Origin: Bacillus massiliglaciei
GTDB lineage: Bacteria; Bacillota; Bacilli; Bacillales; DSM-1321
Length of the DNA stretch: 64,000 nt
Direction: 5' to 3'
NCBI RefSeq assembly: GCF_900098925.1
Contig: NZ_LT622359.1
Span: forward strand, 412,152 to 476,151
Below the pieces are notes generated by a model. That model ran no database searches, was not told the origin of the DNA, and saw only the letters and a program-made list of their open reading frames with translations. How positions within the stretch are numbered: the first letter of the stretch is position 1; each line of letters starts with the position of its first letter. Positions 18,242 through 26,231 of this stretch are shown here, piece by piece. The position numbers and the translations under genes are program-made.

Positions 18242-18571
18242 ATGATGGAAAACGTTTCTATGAAAGTAATACCCTCTTTTTATGACGAGGAATGTGCGAT
18301 TGTTTTTTCGTTCTCCTTCAGTGAGGAAGCGAATAAGATTGGTGAAGCAGTTATCTATACATGCAATGATACAAAGTATACAGGACCTGATCAGTCAGCA
18401 TTGTATTCAGCCCCAAGCTCCTGTGAAAAAATAGCCTATATAAAAAAATTCTCCATTATGGATGAGTATAAGGCTTTGACTATGAAAAAAATCCAGCATT
18501 TTATGAACATAATCGGCATTCAGCGATGTATCAGTGATGTATACGGCAAAGAATTCGGACAGGTAAATTAA
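18242..18571 (+). CDS. Hypothetical 109-residue protein
   Basis: I do not recognise this family. ATG 18242 (or 18245) follows AGAGGTG. The product is cytoplasmic, with no signal peptide or membrane helix. The N-terminal half looks like beta strands (VIPSFYDEECAIVFSFSF) and the C-terminal third like helices (MKKIQHFMNIIG). Four cysteines are scattered without a clear metal motif. It lies just downstream of the PlcR-PapR-like pair, with a strong dyad over its ribosome site and a terminator right after its stop. It is therefore separately controlled; a target of the neighbouring circuit is only a possibility. Confidence 0.6.
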   Translation: MMENVSMKVIPSFYDEECAIVFSFSFSEEANKIGEAVIYTCNDTKYTGPDQSALYSAPSSCEKIAYIKKFSIMDEYKALTMKKIQHFMNIIGIQRCISDVYGKEFGQVN

Positions 18572-18578
18572 ATGTCAA

Positions 18579-18612
18579 AAGACCCATGACCGATACACAG
18601 TCACGGGTCTTA
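18579..18612. terminator. Bidirectional terminator after the 18242 gene
   Basis: AAGACCCATGAC pairs with GTCACGGGTCTT (one mismatch) around CGATACACA. On the minus strand the hairpin runs into TTTTGACATTT, so it can also end a transcript from the small minus-strand frame at 18610-18744. Confidence 0.8.
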
Positions 18613-18744
18613 TCCTTGCTTTTTAGCGGATAAGCGTTTTCTTCTGATAAAGTCACTCATTCGCTGACGGTCCGTTAGGTTATTAGATTTTTGTGTATCT
18701 CGAAAAATAGTCTTTCTCGAACTTTCCGCAGTGGCTGCTCTCAT
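18610..18744 (-). CDS. Candidate 44-residue basic protein
   Basis: This is a short frame in an otherwise gene-free stretch. It begins MRAATAESSRKTIFRDTQKS and ends DFIRRKRLSAKKQG, strongly basic and soluble. AAAGGAG lies 12 nt before the ATG, slightly far. The stop codon abuts a bidirectional terminator, as expected of a real gene. A copy of the AAATATAACT box (18843-18856) lies about 100 bp upstream in the same orientation. I do not recognise the family. Confidence 0.4.
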   Translation of the reverse strand: MRAATAESSRKTIFRDTQKSNNLTDRQRMSDFIRRKRLSAKKQG

Positions 18745-18842
18745 GATTGTGAATGGCTCCTTTGCTGCATATTCTGTTTAACTAGTACCCCTTTTTTAAC
18801 TGATCAAACATCTTTCATTTATTTTTTTTATGTAAAATATGC

Positions 18843-18856
18843 TTAGAGTTATATTT
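18843..18856 (-). promoter_or_regulatory. Box D, further copy of the AT-rich box
   Basis: TTAGAGTTATATTT matches box A (CTATAGTTATATTT) at 12 of 14 positions. It is oriented toward the candidate small gene at 18610-18744. A less perfect copy (CTTTAGTTATAATA, 11 of 14) lies at 18104-18117. In AT-rich DNA some such matches arise by chance. Confidence 0.35.
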
Positions 18857-19088
18857 TTTTGCAAAAAACCTGCTCTTCATCATAAATGGCTGTCTATTAT
18901 CGCTGAAAACCTTTAGAAACGCAATTCTTACGAGTTTATTAGCTATGGAAAACATGATTAAATAAATGTATTCTTATACGGCTTATCGGCTGTAGAAGAA
19001 CTTCATTGGAGTTTACGGAATTAAACCATAACGGTTTCTCGTATTTCCTGATTTTCATGAAGACCCTTAGTTACTAGTTACCTGCAGT

Positions 19089-19149
19089 GAAGAGGTATTA
19101 CCCAACACCTCTTCGATGGCCCGCCGGCATTTGCCAGCGGGATTTTTTT
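19089..19149 (+). ncRNA. Two stacked hairpins with terminator: leader or small RNA
   Basis: GAAGAGGT pairs with ACCTCTTC (19089-19114). Five bases later CCCGC-CGGC pairs with GCC-GCGGG and runs into seven T (19120-19149). The second hairpin is a standard terminator although no gene ends here, and the CorA-like gene starts 75 bp downstream. This fits a small RNA terminus or a regulated leader. I do not recognise a known riboswitch; the conserved M-box core is absent. Confidence 0.5.
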
Positions 19150-19223
19150 AGTTAAGACGGTTCGTTTGCTTTTTTAGGCTGAGGGGAATAATAAAGTAAT
19201 AATAATGCAGGGAGGGTGGGCTC

Positions 19224-20687
19224 ATGAGCGGCACAGGTGAAAAGCTGCAAGCACAGACCCATGACCATACAGTTAAACGTGCCAAATTCCAATTTCTTTT
19301 TCCGTTTATGCTGGATGATAAAGAAGACATTGAAAAATTAACGGGAAAATTACGGAAGGAAAACTTTATCTTTTTCGATTTTAAAGATTTGGACCTTCAG
19401 CAGGCCTTCTACGGAGGAGACAAAGTTTCGCACAGGAAGCTCGAAAAATCTTTTATGCCGAATATTGAACCCTTGTTATTCCCTGGCTCACAGCATGATA
19501 AGGAAGGGATTCGCAGATTTTCCAAGAAATTTGAATTGGAATGCCGTTTGACTTCTTCACAGCTTGATACTCCTTTTTTTATAGAATCCACTGATGTTTT
19601 CCTCTGCCCATTCCGGATCGGTATGGTGAACATCCGCGTCCGTCTTCCGGAAAATATTTCTTATCTGGATGCCGTGTCTTTCGGTGACATTTTTCGGGTA
19701 TTAGAGCCGATTACGGAAGATGAAGAGCAAATCGAAGTGATGGCAGGCGGGGAAACATATGAGGAAGTAAAGAAATTTATTTTTAAAAAACTGCTTCCGC
19801 CGATCGATGCCTATTTAGAAGATGATCCGGAGTTAGATCCTTCTTATTTTGGGAGTCTTCCTTTTTTCGTCGATGAAAGGATGTATGTCATCAGTTATAT
19901 CAATCTCGATTCAGACAGTTACATATCAAAAATGGAACTTTACCGGGCAGCAGATCTCGAGGGGCATAGAGTGGATGACGAGAAATATGAAGGTGCAAGG
20001 AACCAGCGATATATAGATCGGTACTGTGAGAATATTGTGTACGACCGCTGGGCAGATGAGACGTATATCATCATGAGTGAATATCATTTTTCCTGCCTCA
20101 CCAAAGCAGAAGGGAAGAAGGAGCAAAATCTGGCAGGTCGTTTATATGGTGAATATTTCTACTCCGTTCTGCTTTTTTATTATTATAAAATCATTTTATT
20201 GAAACTTTCGCATGACCATTCTCAAATTGAAATAGAGAAGGGAAAAAGGAGTACAGAACGTCTGATTTTGATGATTACTCAGTTCACAGCAAAATACTAC
20301 ATACCGGAAGTCAACAGCACGGCCTCGGGGAAAGAGATATTCAGCAAATTGAAAGCAACCTTTCTGATTGATGAACTTTACCGGGATGTAAAGGAAACGC
20401 TTACCTTCCTTTATCAAAATCAAAATAACATATCCGGGAAGAGTATGAACTATTTGCTGCAAATTTTAACGATTTTTACTACGATTTCGGGTATTTTTGG
20501 GATGAATCTTGTCATTGAGGATTGGAAAGGCAAGATGGATTGGGCCAAAATGAATGATTACTCCGTGTTTGAGTGGATTGCGGTATTGGTCACTACCACA
20601 GGTGTGGCCGTATCACTCATTCTTGGTCTCATATTTTTGAAAGACTGGATGGTCGAGAAGAAATCCCGCAAAAAACAAATTTTATAA
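19224..20687 (+). CDS. CorA-superfamily divalent cation transporter
   Basis: A 487-residue membrane protein with a long cytoplasmic N-terminal domain and two C-terminal helices. The CorA signature is present at the end of helix 1: GIFGMNL with G426-M427-N428. Helix 2 (WIAVLVTTTGVAVSLILGLIF) is followed by a basic tail. This topology and the GMN motif define the CorA Mg/Co channel family, although the N-terminal 400 residues are longer and divergent from standard CorA (about 320). GGGAGGGTGG precedes the ATG. The ion is uncertain. A terminator-like leader lies upstream. Confidence 0.8.
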   Translation: MSGTGEKLQAQTHDHTVKRAKFQFLFPFMLDDKEDIEKLTGKLRKENFIFFDFKDLDLQQAFYGGDKVSHRKLEKSFMPNIEPLLFPGSQHDKEGIRRFSKKFELECRLTSSQLDTPFFIESTDVFLCPFRIGMVNIRVRLPENISYLDAVSFGDIFRVLEPITEDEEQIEVMAGGETYEEVKKFIFKKLLPPIDAYLEDDPELDPSYFGSLPFFVDERMYVISYINLDSDSYISKMELYRAADLEGHRVDDEKYEGARNQRYIDRYCENIVYDRWADETYIIMSEYHFSCLTKAEGKKEQNLAGRLYGEYFYSVLLFYYYKIILLKLSHDHSQIEIEKGKRSTERLILMITQFTAKYYIPEVNSTASGKEIFSKLKATFLIDELYRDVKETLTFLYQNQNNISGKSMNYLLQILTIFTTISGIFGMNLVIEDWKGKMDWAKMNDYSVFEWIAVLVTTTGVAVSLILGLIFLKDWMVEKKSRKKQIL

Positions 20688-20691
20688 GATG

Positions 20692-20721
20692 TGTCCCGTT
20701 CTTGGATGGCGGGGCATTTTT
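20692..20721 (+). terminator. Terminator of the CorA-like gene
   Basis: TGTCCCG pairs with CGGGGCA (one G-T pair) around an 11-nt loop and is followed by TTTTT. Confidence 0.7.
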
Positions 20722-20773
20722 AATGGGGAAATTGTCGTTTTATTCGAGAAAATGTTAGAATAAGTGATTTCAT

Positions 20774-20802
20774 TTGCCAAAATCAGTATATATTTTGATA
20801 AA
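20774..20802 (+). promoter_or_regulatory. Probable sigma-A promoter of the PBP3-type gene
   Basis: TTGCCA (20774-20779), a 17-nt spacer and GATAAA (20797-20802) lie 38 bp before the ATG, just past the upstream terminator. Confidence 0.5.
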
Positions 20803-20840
20803 ATAACCTTAGAAGATTGAAGAGTTTATAGGGGGAAAGC

Positions 20841-22850
20841 ATGAAAAAACTACTTTTACTATCCAGCTTACTGTTCATCAGTGTATTATGGCTGGCGGGA
20901 TGTTCAGATGATGAACCAACGCCGGAAGAGCGATTTGCTGCTTATACAAACTTATGGAATAAGCAGGAATTCGCAAAAATGTACGATTACTTATCTGCCG
21001 ATACAAAGAAAAAGGTTTCATTAGAAGAGTTTACAGGCAGATATGAAAAAATTTATCAAGATATCGAAGTGAAAGACCTTCAGGTTAACTATAAGCAGCC
21101 AGAGGAAAGTGCTATAGATAAGGATGCCAAAAAAACATCTTTAAACTTTAAAGTGTCGATGAACACGATGGCTGGTCCTGTGGATTCTGATCATAAGGCC
21201 CGCTTAGTGAAAGAAGAAAAGGATGATAAAGAAAACTGGTATATACAATGGGATGAGAGTTATATTTTCCCTCAGTTACAGGCTGGTGAAAAGATCAGCA
21301 TTACTTCATATCCTGCCATTCGCGGAGAGATTGTCGACCGCAATGAACGGGGACTCGCTATGAATGGAACGGTGGCGGAAGTCGGAATTATTCCAGAACA
21401 AATGGCCAATGAAAAGGAAACCATCAGCCAGGCGGGAAGTCTTCTTCATATGACAGATGATGAAATCAATCAAAAACTCTCGCAATCATGGGTAAGACCG
21501 GGGGATTTTGTTCCGATTAAGAAGCTTGCGGCAGATGATACAGCGACTATAGAGAAGCTGACAGGGATTTCAGGCGTTTCTATCCATAATACAGAAGAGC
21601 GGGTATATCCGTATAAAGAGGCGGCGGCTCACTTAATTGGATATGTAGGACCCGTATCAGCAGAGGATTTAAAAAAAATGAAGGACAAGGGATATTCGGC
21701 TAATGATGTCATTGGAAAAAGAGGGCTTGAGCAAATCCTGGAAGATCGGCTGAAAGGGAAAAGCGGAGCGAAAATATACATTAAGGCTGAAAATGGTGAA
21801 GAGAAAGTCATAGCAGAACAGCAGGCGGAAGAGGGAGAAACAATTGTTTTGACAATTGATGCAGAGCTGCAAAAAGACATCTTCAATCAATATAAAGGAG
21901 ATAAAGGCTCGGCAGCAGCGATTCACCCTAAAACAGGAGAGACGCTGGCCCTTGTTTCAAGCCCGTCCTTTGATCCTAACAAATATGTGCTGGGAATCAG
22001 TGCGTCTGAACAAAAGGAATTAACTGACAATCCAGACAAGCCGCTAATCAACCGATTCAGTTCTGTTTTTGCTCCTGGATCGACAATGAAGGCTATCACC
22101 TCTTCAGTAGCTCTGAAAAACGGGGTAGACCCTAAAGAAGCTATCAGTATAAAAGGAAAAACGTGGCAGAAAAAGAATTGGAAAGACCATTCGATAACAC
22201 GTGTGGCGGATCCGGGAATCCCAATCGATATGCAGAAAGCGCTGATTTATTCAGATAACATTTATTTCGCGCAAAAAGCGCTCGGCTTGGGAACAAAGAA
22301 GTTCACAGAAGGACTAAAGGCGTTCGGATTTGAAGAAAAAATGCCTTTTGACTACCCCATTACTTCATCTAAAATTGGTGACATAAGCTCAGAAGGAAGG
22401 CTTGCCGACAGCGGCTACGGTCAGGCACAAATTCAAATGAGCGCTATACATTTGGCGTCTGCGTATTCCGCCTTTTTAAATGAAGGAAATATGCTCGCTC
22501 CGTCCTTGATTGTCAAAGATAAGATGGAACCGAAAGTCTGGAAGAAGAATGTCCTTTCTGCAGAGCAGGCAGATTTGGTCAAGAACATGCTAACACAGGT
22601 AGTTGAAAATCCTCACGGAAGTGCCCATAAATTGAATGGGCTGGATATCCCGCTTGCTGCTAAAACAGGAACAGCGGAAATCAAAGCTTCCAAAAATGCA
22701 AAAGGAACTGAAAATGGCTGGATCGCCGTCATGAATACTGAAAACCCTGAACTGCTTATGACCTTAATGGTAGAAGATGTGAAGGACAGGGGAGGAAGCA
22801 AAGCAGCGATTGCCAAAGCAGAACCGATCTTAAAGAAATATGTAAAATAA
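20841..22850 (+). CDS. pbpC: Class B penicillin-binding protein, PBP3 type lipoprotein
   Basis: A 669-residue transpeptidase that cross-links peptidoglycan outside the membrane; B. subtilis PbpC is the same length. The N-terminal lipoprotein signal ends LAGC. A MecA-N/NTF2-like domain (about residues 25-145) and the PBP dimerisation domain follow. The transpeptidase domain has S414-T-M-K, the SDN motif (YSDNIYFAQ) and K608-T-G. This domain order also characterises PBP2a of MRSA, and family members tend to have low beta-lactam affinity; whether this one does cannot be read from sequence. GGGGGAAAGC precedes the ATG. It is monocistronic. Confidence 0.93.
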   Translation: MKKLLLLSSLLFISVLWLAGCSDDEPTPEERFAAYTNLWNKQEFAKMYDYLSADTKKKVSLEEFTGRYEKIYQDIEVKDLQVNYKQPEESAIDKDAKKTSLNFKVSMNTMAGPVDSDHKARLVKEEKDDKENWYIQWDESYIFPQLQAGEKISITSYPAIRGEIVDRNERGLAMNGTVAEVGIIPEQMANEKETISQAGSLLHMTDDEINQKLSQSWVRPGDFVPIKKLAADDTATIEKLTGISGVSIHNTEERVYPYKEAAAHLIGYVGPVSAEDLKKMKDKGYSANDVIGKRGLEQILEDRLKGKSGAKIYIKAENGEEKVIAEQQAEEGETIVLTIDAELQKDIFNQYKGDKGSAAAIHPKTGETLALVSSPSFDPNKYVLGISASEQKELTDNPDKPLINRFSSVFAPGSTMKAITSSVALKNGVDPKEAISIKGKTWQKKNWKDHSITRVADPGIPIDMQKALIYSDNIYFAQKALGLGTKKFTEGLKAFGFEEKMPFDYPITSSKIGDISSEGRLADSGYGQAQIQMSAIHLASAYSAFLNEGNMLAPSLIVKDKMEPKVWKKNVLSAEQADLVKNMLTQVVENPHGSAHKLNGLDIPLAAKTGTAEIKASKNAKGTENGWIAVMNTENPELLMTLMVEDVKDRGGSKAAIAKAEPILKKYVK

Positions 22851-22872
22851 AATGTTGGTATTGTTTAGTTTT

Positions 22873-22919
22873 CAGGCGCTCATTCACTATGGTTTTGAAT
22901 GAGCGCCTGTTTTGTGAAT
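22873..22919 (+). terminator. Terminator of the PBP3-type gene
   Basis: CAGGCGCTCATTCA pairs perfectly with TGAATGAGCGCCTG and is followed by TTTTG. The core GGCGCTCATT stem recurs in the terminator at 24593. Confidence 0.9.
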
Positions 22920-22983
22920 AAGAATAGTAGGGTAATTAAATATTACTAGTTTTTTTATTATCATCAAAGAAAAGAGGAACACC

Positions 22984-24204
22984 ATGAGAATGTTAACCAA
23001 AAAAGTTATTTACTTATTCTTTAGCAGTTTCATTTTTGCAATGTGTTTGAGCGGCACGAATTCAGCTGATGCAGCGAATCCAGTTTATACGATAAAGCCG
23101 GGAAGTAAGCCTGCTGATACATCCATGTTAAAATTTTCGACGTATAATACCCATACGAAACACTATTATCTGCTGCGCTCCTATCTCGAGAAACTTGAAC
23201 AAAAGGGAGGAGGATCCCTTGTTCTGACAAAAGGAACGTATACAATCAGTAACACCCTTTATGTGCCTTCAAATGTCACGATACGTCTTAAGGACGGAGC
23301 TAAGCTTGTAAAAGGAAACCAGACAGGCACTTCGAAGTTCAAGGCTTCCACATCTATGTTTCAATTGATACGGCCTTCGAAATCCAAGAAAAAGGCAGTA
23401 TTTGGTCTTCACCAAGGAGAGAAAAATATCAGCTTTATAGGGGAAGGCAATGCATCTGTTGATTTGAAATATTTGAAGGACAGGATTGCAATCATTATGG
23501 GGCATAATCAAAATATAAAGGTAGAACATCTTACATTTAAAAACATGAACTCCGGCCATTTTATTGAAATGGATGCTTCGAACGGAGTGAAGATACAAAA
23601 CAATACATTTCAGGATTCCAAAGCCTCTGCGAATAAAGTGAAAGAAGCGATTAACATCGATACACCAGACCGGTCAACAAATGGCTGGAGCCAGGAATGG
23701 AGTAAGTTTGATAAAACGCCTAATCAGAATGTTCTTATTGAAAAAAATAGTTTCAAAAATTTAGACCGCGCTGTGGGAACTCATAAATATTCAGGCGGTA
23801 AATATCATAATAAAATTATCATTCGAAATAATAAAATCGAGAATACCCGATCAGATGCAATCAGGGTCTTGAATTGGTCCAATTCAATTATCGAAAAAAA
23901 TTCTTTTTTGCGTGTAGCAAATGGAAAACCTGGTATAAGAGGAATACTTGCGAGCGGGACTAAAAACCCTCTATTCCAAAAGAACACCTTCTCAAAAGTG
24001 GGAAGGGCGATGCAATTTATGGCATGGAAGAATGATGGACCGGGTTCTCAATACGCCATTACTTATAACCGGCTAAGCAGCGCCAATAAGAAAGCATTGA
24101 TGACCAACCATGCTCTTCTAACGACTGAATCGTTCATACGGATTAATAAACAATATAAGGAATATGTGAAGAATACGGAAAAAATCCAAATTCAAACAAA
24201 ATAG
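22984..24204 (+). CDS. Secreted right-handed parallel beta-helix protein
   Basis: A 406-residue exported protein. A signal peptide ends at about residue 31 (TNSADAA). From residue 70 a series of short strands with Asn-rich turns (NVTIRLKDG, GVKIQNNTF, NVLIEKNSF, KIIIRNNKI, SIIEKNSF) forms a parallel beta-helix of the pectate-lyase/PbH1 type. Such folds usually bind or cut polysaccharides, but no catalytic signature of a specific lyase family is clear. AGAGGAA precedes the ATG. Terminators on both sides make it monocistronic. The substrate is unknown; cell-wall or exopolysaccharide is a reasonable guess. Confidence 0.8.
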   Translation: MRMLTKKVIYLFFSSFIFAMCLSGTNSADAANPVYTIKPGSKPADTSMLKFSTYNTHTKHYYLLRSYLEKLEQKGGGSLVLTKGTYTISNTLYVPSNVTIRLKDGAKLVKGNQTGTSKFKASTSMFQLIRPSKSKKKAVFGLHQGEKNISFIGEGNASVDLKYLKDRIAIIMGHNQNIKVEHLTFKNMNSGHFIEMDASNGVKIQNNTFQDSKASANKVKEAINIDTPDRSTNGWSQEWSKFDKTPNQNVLIEKNSFKNLDRAVGTHKYSGGKYHNKIIIRNNKIENTRSDAIRVLNWSNSIIEKNSFLRVANGKPGIRGILASGTKNPLFQKNTFSKVGRAMQFMAWKNDGPGSQYAITYNRLSSANKKALMTNHALLTTESFIRINKQYKEYVKNTEKIQIQTK

Positions 24205-24214
24205 AACTGGATCA

Positions 24215-24251
24215 AGAAAGCATTCTTGCTGTTCAGGCAAGAATGCTTTCT
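24215..24251 (+). terminator. Terminator of the beta-helix gene
   Basis: AGAAAGCATTCTTGC pairs perfectly with GCAAGAATGCTTTCT around TGTTCAG, followed by GTCTTT. Confidence 0.9.
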
Positions 24252-24332
24252 GTCTTTGTTCATATACTCATAAAGAACGGTCGGCATCACTAAATTCTGA
24301 ATTGATTTTTTTATAATGAAAGGAGAATGAGA

Positions 24333-24581
24333 ATGCAGCAGAAGAATGCCGGTTTGGCCGCCATTTTAAGTTTTTTCTTTTCGGGCCTGGGTCAAATCTA
24401 TAACGGCCATATTGGAAAAGGAATCTTATTGATTATCATCCAGGTCATTAATGTATTTCTTATGTTTATTCTTATTGGATTCATTACATATCCACTCTTT
24501 TGGATGTATGGTATGTATGATGCATATCAATCAGCGGACCGCTATAATCAGCAATTACAGCAGGAGAATAGTCAATTATAA
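24333..24581 (+). CDS. TM2-domain small membrane protein
   Basis: An 82-residue protein with two membrane helices. The N-terminal segment LAAILSFFFSGLGQIYNGHI with KGI after it is the TM2-domain pattern, and the C-terminus is Gln-rich and cytoplasmic. I chose ATG 24333 because AAAGGAG lies 7 nt upstream; an in-frame ATG at 24327 is too close to it. The function of TM2 proteins in bacteria is not established. Confidence 0.8.
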   Translation: MQQKNAGLAAILSFFFSGLGQIYNGHIGKGILLIIIQVINVFLMFILIGFITYPLFWMYGMYDAYQSADRYNQQLQQENSQL

Positions 24582-24592
24582 AATTATATGCT

Positions 24593-24621
24593 GGCGCTCA
24601 TTCTAAGTGGAAATGAGCGCC
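24593..24621 (+). terminator. Terminator of the TM2 gene
   Basis: GGCGCTCATT pairs with AATGAGCGCC, followed by TATTTC. The stem has the same core as the terminator at 22873-22919. Confidence 0.75.
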
Positions 24622-24656
24622 TATTTCATGAACTGGCAGGAAGAACAGAATCATCT

Positions 24657-26066
24657 CTATTCCTTTTGAAGCTGTCCGGGAGTAAATGGAATGTTAGCAG
24701 CTGAGGCGATGATCCGGGATATGTCTGTATTTTCGAGGACCCCGTTAATTTTTTCGCTGCCGGGCCCTGTTGCAAAAATCGGAACCATATTAGCAGTATG
24801 TCCGCCGGTAGAACTTGCGGAGCGGGTTGAAAAACCAGCCGTTCCTGCTTTAAACCAGCTGGCAATTGTACTGCCGATCATCCAGTCAATTTGATGCTGG
24901 GGATAGACCATCCCCCGGTTTTCCTTAACTTGCTCAATAAAATGCTGTGCTTCTTTTTCAGATAAATTGATTTGGGCATATTTTTTAAAAATAGCGGCCG
25001 TCTGTTCTGGATCCATTGTTCCGTCCCGTAAAGGCTTAAGCTGTTTAGCCATATATTCCGTACTGACACGGAGTTTTTTCAAGGCGGGAATATTCATGGA
25101 TTCAGTAGCGGATATCCCCATTGTTTCATGGTCGGCCAACACAATAATCAAGGTATCCTGTTTATTTTTAGCCCAATTCATTACTGACTGAACAGTTTGG
25201 TCAAATTCAATCGTCTCTTTCCAGATACCGGTTAGATCAGCGGCATGGGCTGTATGATCAATTCTTCCTCCCTCGGCCATTAAGAAAAAACCCCTGTCTT
25301 CCTGTGACAGCGTCTCGATGGCCTTTAAGGTCATTTCGCTTAAAGAAGGTTCGTCGGAATGGTATTCTTCTCTGTCTAATTTGAAATTCATATAGGATGG
25401 ATGAAATAATCCAAGGAGCTTCTTCGTTTTTTTAAGCTGATTCAGTTCACTTCGATTTTTAACGAAACGGTAACCATCCGCTCTAAATTGGTCAACAAGA
25501 TCCTGGCCATTCTGCTTGTCCGGTGAAAAAAACTTCGCTCCGCCGCCAAGAATCACATCGATTTTATGATGGTAAAGCTGTCTGGCTATATCAGCACTGC
25601 CAGTCCAGCGATTCGGAACACTCGCGCCAAAGGCTGCCGGAGTGGCATCAACGACCATGCTGGTGGTAACCAGGCCTACTTTCCTTCCAGCAGCCTGAAA
25701 GGCATCCAAAATACTGTCGACCTCTTGGCCGCTCTGATCGACTCCCAGCGATTCATTCTTTGTTTTAACGCCTGTCGCAATCGCCGATCCTCCTGCAGCC
25801 GAATCTGTGACAAAATTATTAGCTGAATAGGTCTTCATCAGGGCTGTATGTTCCAGCTTTTCCACATTAAGCGTACCTGTTTTGCCATATTCGAATTGCC
25901 TGGCTATCTCCAGCTGTCCTATTCCCATTCCATCCCCAATAAGGAGAATGACGTTTTTGGCGGCAGGAGGGGTTTCGGCATAAGCGAATGACGGACAGGA
26001 GCAAAAAAATAAGAGGGCCATGATCAGACCGCATGCAAGTAAATAGTGGGTTCTTCTTGTTTTCAT
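24657..26066 (-). CDS. phoA: Secreted alkaline phosphatase
   Basis: A 469-residue PhoA-family metalloenzyme that releases phosphate from esters outside the cell. The signal peptide runs to about residue 30 (SFAYA). Metal and active-site blocks are present: LLIGDGMG (Asp ligand), VTDSAAGGSA (nucleophilic Ser), VDATPAAFGA, GRIDHTAHAAD, LADHETMG, and the late STGGHTANMVP with a zinc-ligand His. The length matches B. subtilis PhoA/PhoB (about 460). GGAAGGAAC precedes the ATG. In Bacillus such genes are PhoP-controlled. I saw only weak TTAACA-like repeats upstream, so phosphate control is not shown here. Confidence 0.93.
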   Translation of the reverse strand: MKTRRTHYLLACGLIMALLFFCSCPSFAYAETPPAAKNVILLIGDGMGIGQLEIARQFEYGKTGTLNVEKLEHTALMKTYSANNFVTDSAAGGSAIATGVKTKNESLGVDQSGQEVDSILDAFQAAGRKVGLVTTSMVVDATPAAFGASVPNRWTGSADIARQLYHHKIDVILGGGAKFFSPDKQNGQDLVDQFRADGYRFVKNRSELNQLKKTKKLLGLFHPSYMNFKLDREEYHSDEPSLSEMTLKAIETLSQEDRGFFLMAEGGRIDHTAHAADLTGIWKETIEFDQTVQSVMNWAKNKQDTLIIVLADHETMGISATESMNIPALKKLRVSTEYMAKQLKPLRDGTMDPEQTAAIFKKYAQINLSEKEAQHFIEQVKENRGMVYPQHQIDWMIGSTIASWFKAGTAGFSTRSASSTGGHTANMVPIFATGPGSEKINGVLENTDISRIIASAANIPFTPGQLQKE

Positions 26067-26152
26067 CGTTCTGTTCCTTCCGCTGTTTTGTTAGTTAGTA
26101 TATGCAAAAAGCTCGGAAACAACGAAGAAGAAACATTTTCCTGGGTACGCAA

Positions 26153-26186
26153 AAAGGGGACGTCTCTAATGATGAGAGTCCCCTTT
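26153..26186 (-). terminator. Terminator of the LCP gene
   Basis: On the minus strand AAAGGGGACTCTC pairs with GAGACGTCCCCTTT (one bulge) and runs into TTTTTGC, 46 bp after the stop of the LCP gene. Confidence 0.85.
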
Positions 26187-26231
26187 ACATATAAGTTATT
26201 AATCAAACGATTAATTAACGGATTCAAGAAC

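Larger units (their letters stand above)
18745..19223. other. Intergenic region and leader of the CorA-like gene
   Basis: About 480 bp with no sizeable gene on either strand. It holds the box-D motif at 18843-18856 and, near its right end, the two stacked hairpins at 19089-19149. The last of these is terminator-like and lies about 75 bp before the transporter start. Confidence 0.5.

Noticed and set aside
18960-19223. A magnesium riboswitch (M-box) before the CorA-like gene.
   Set aside because: None of the conserved M-box core sequences could be found; only two simple hairpins are present.
26067-26152. Pho boxes upstream of the alkaline phosphatase.
   Set aside because: Only partial TTAACA-like words without the 11-bp spacing were seen.
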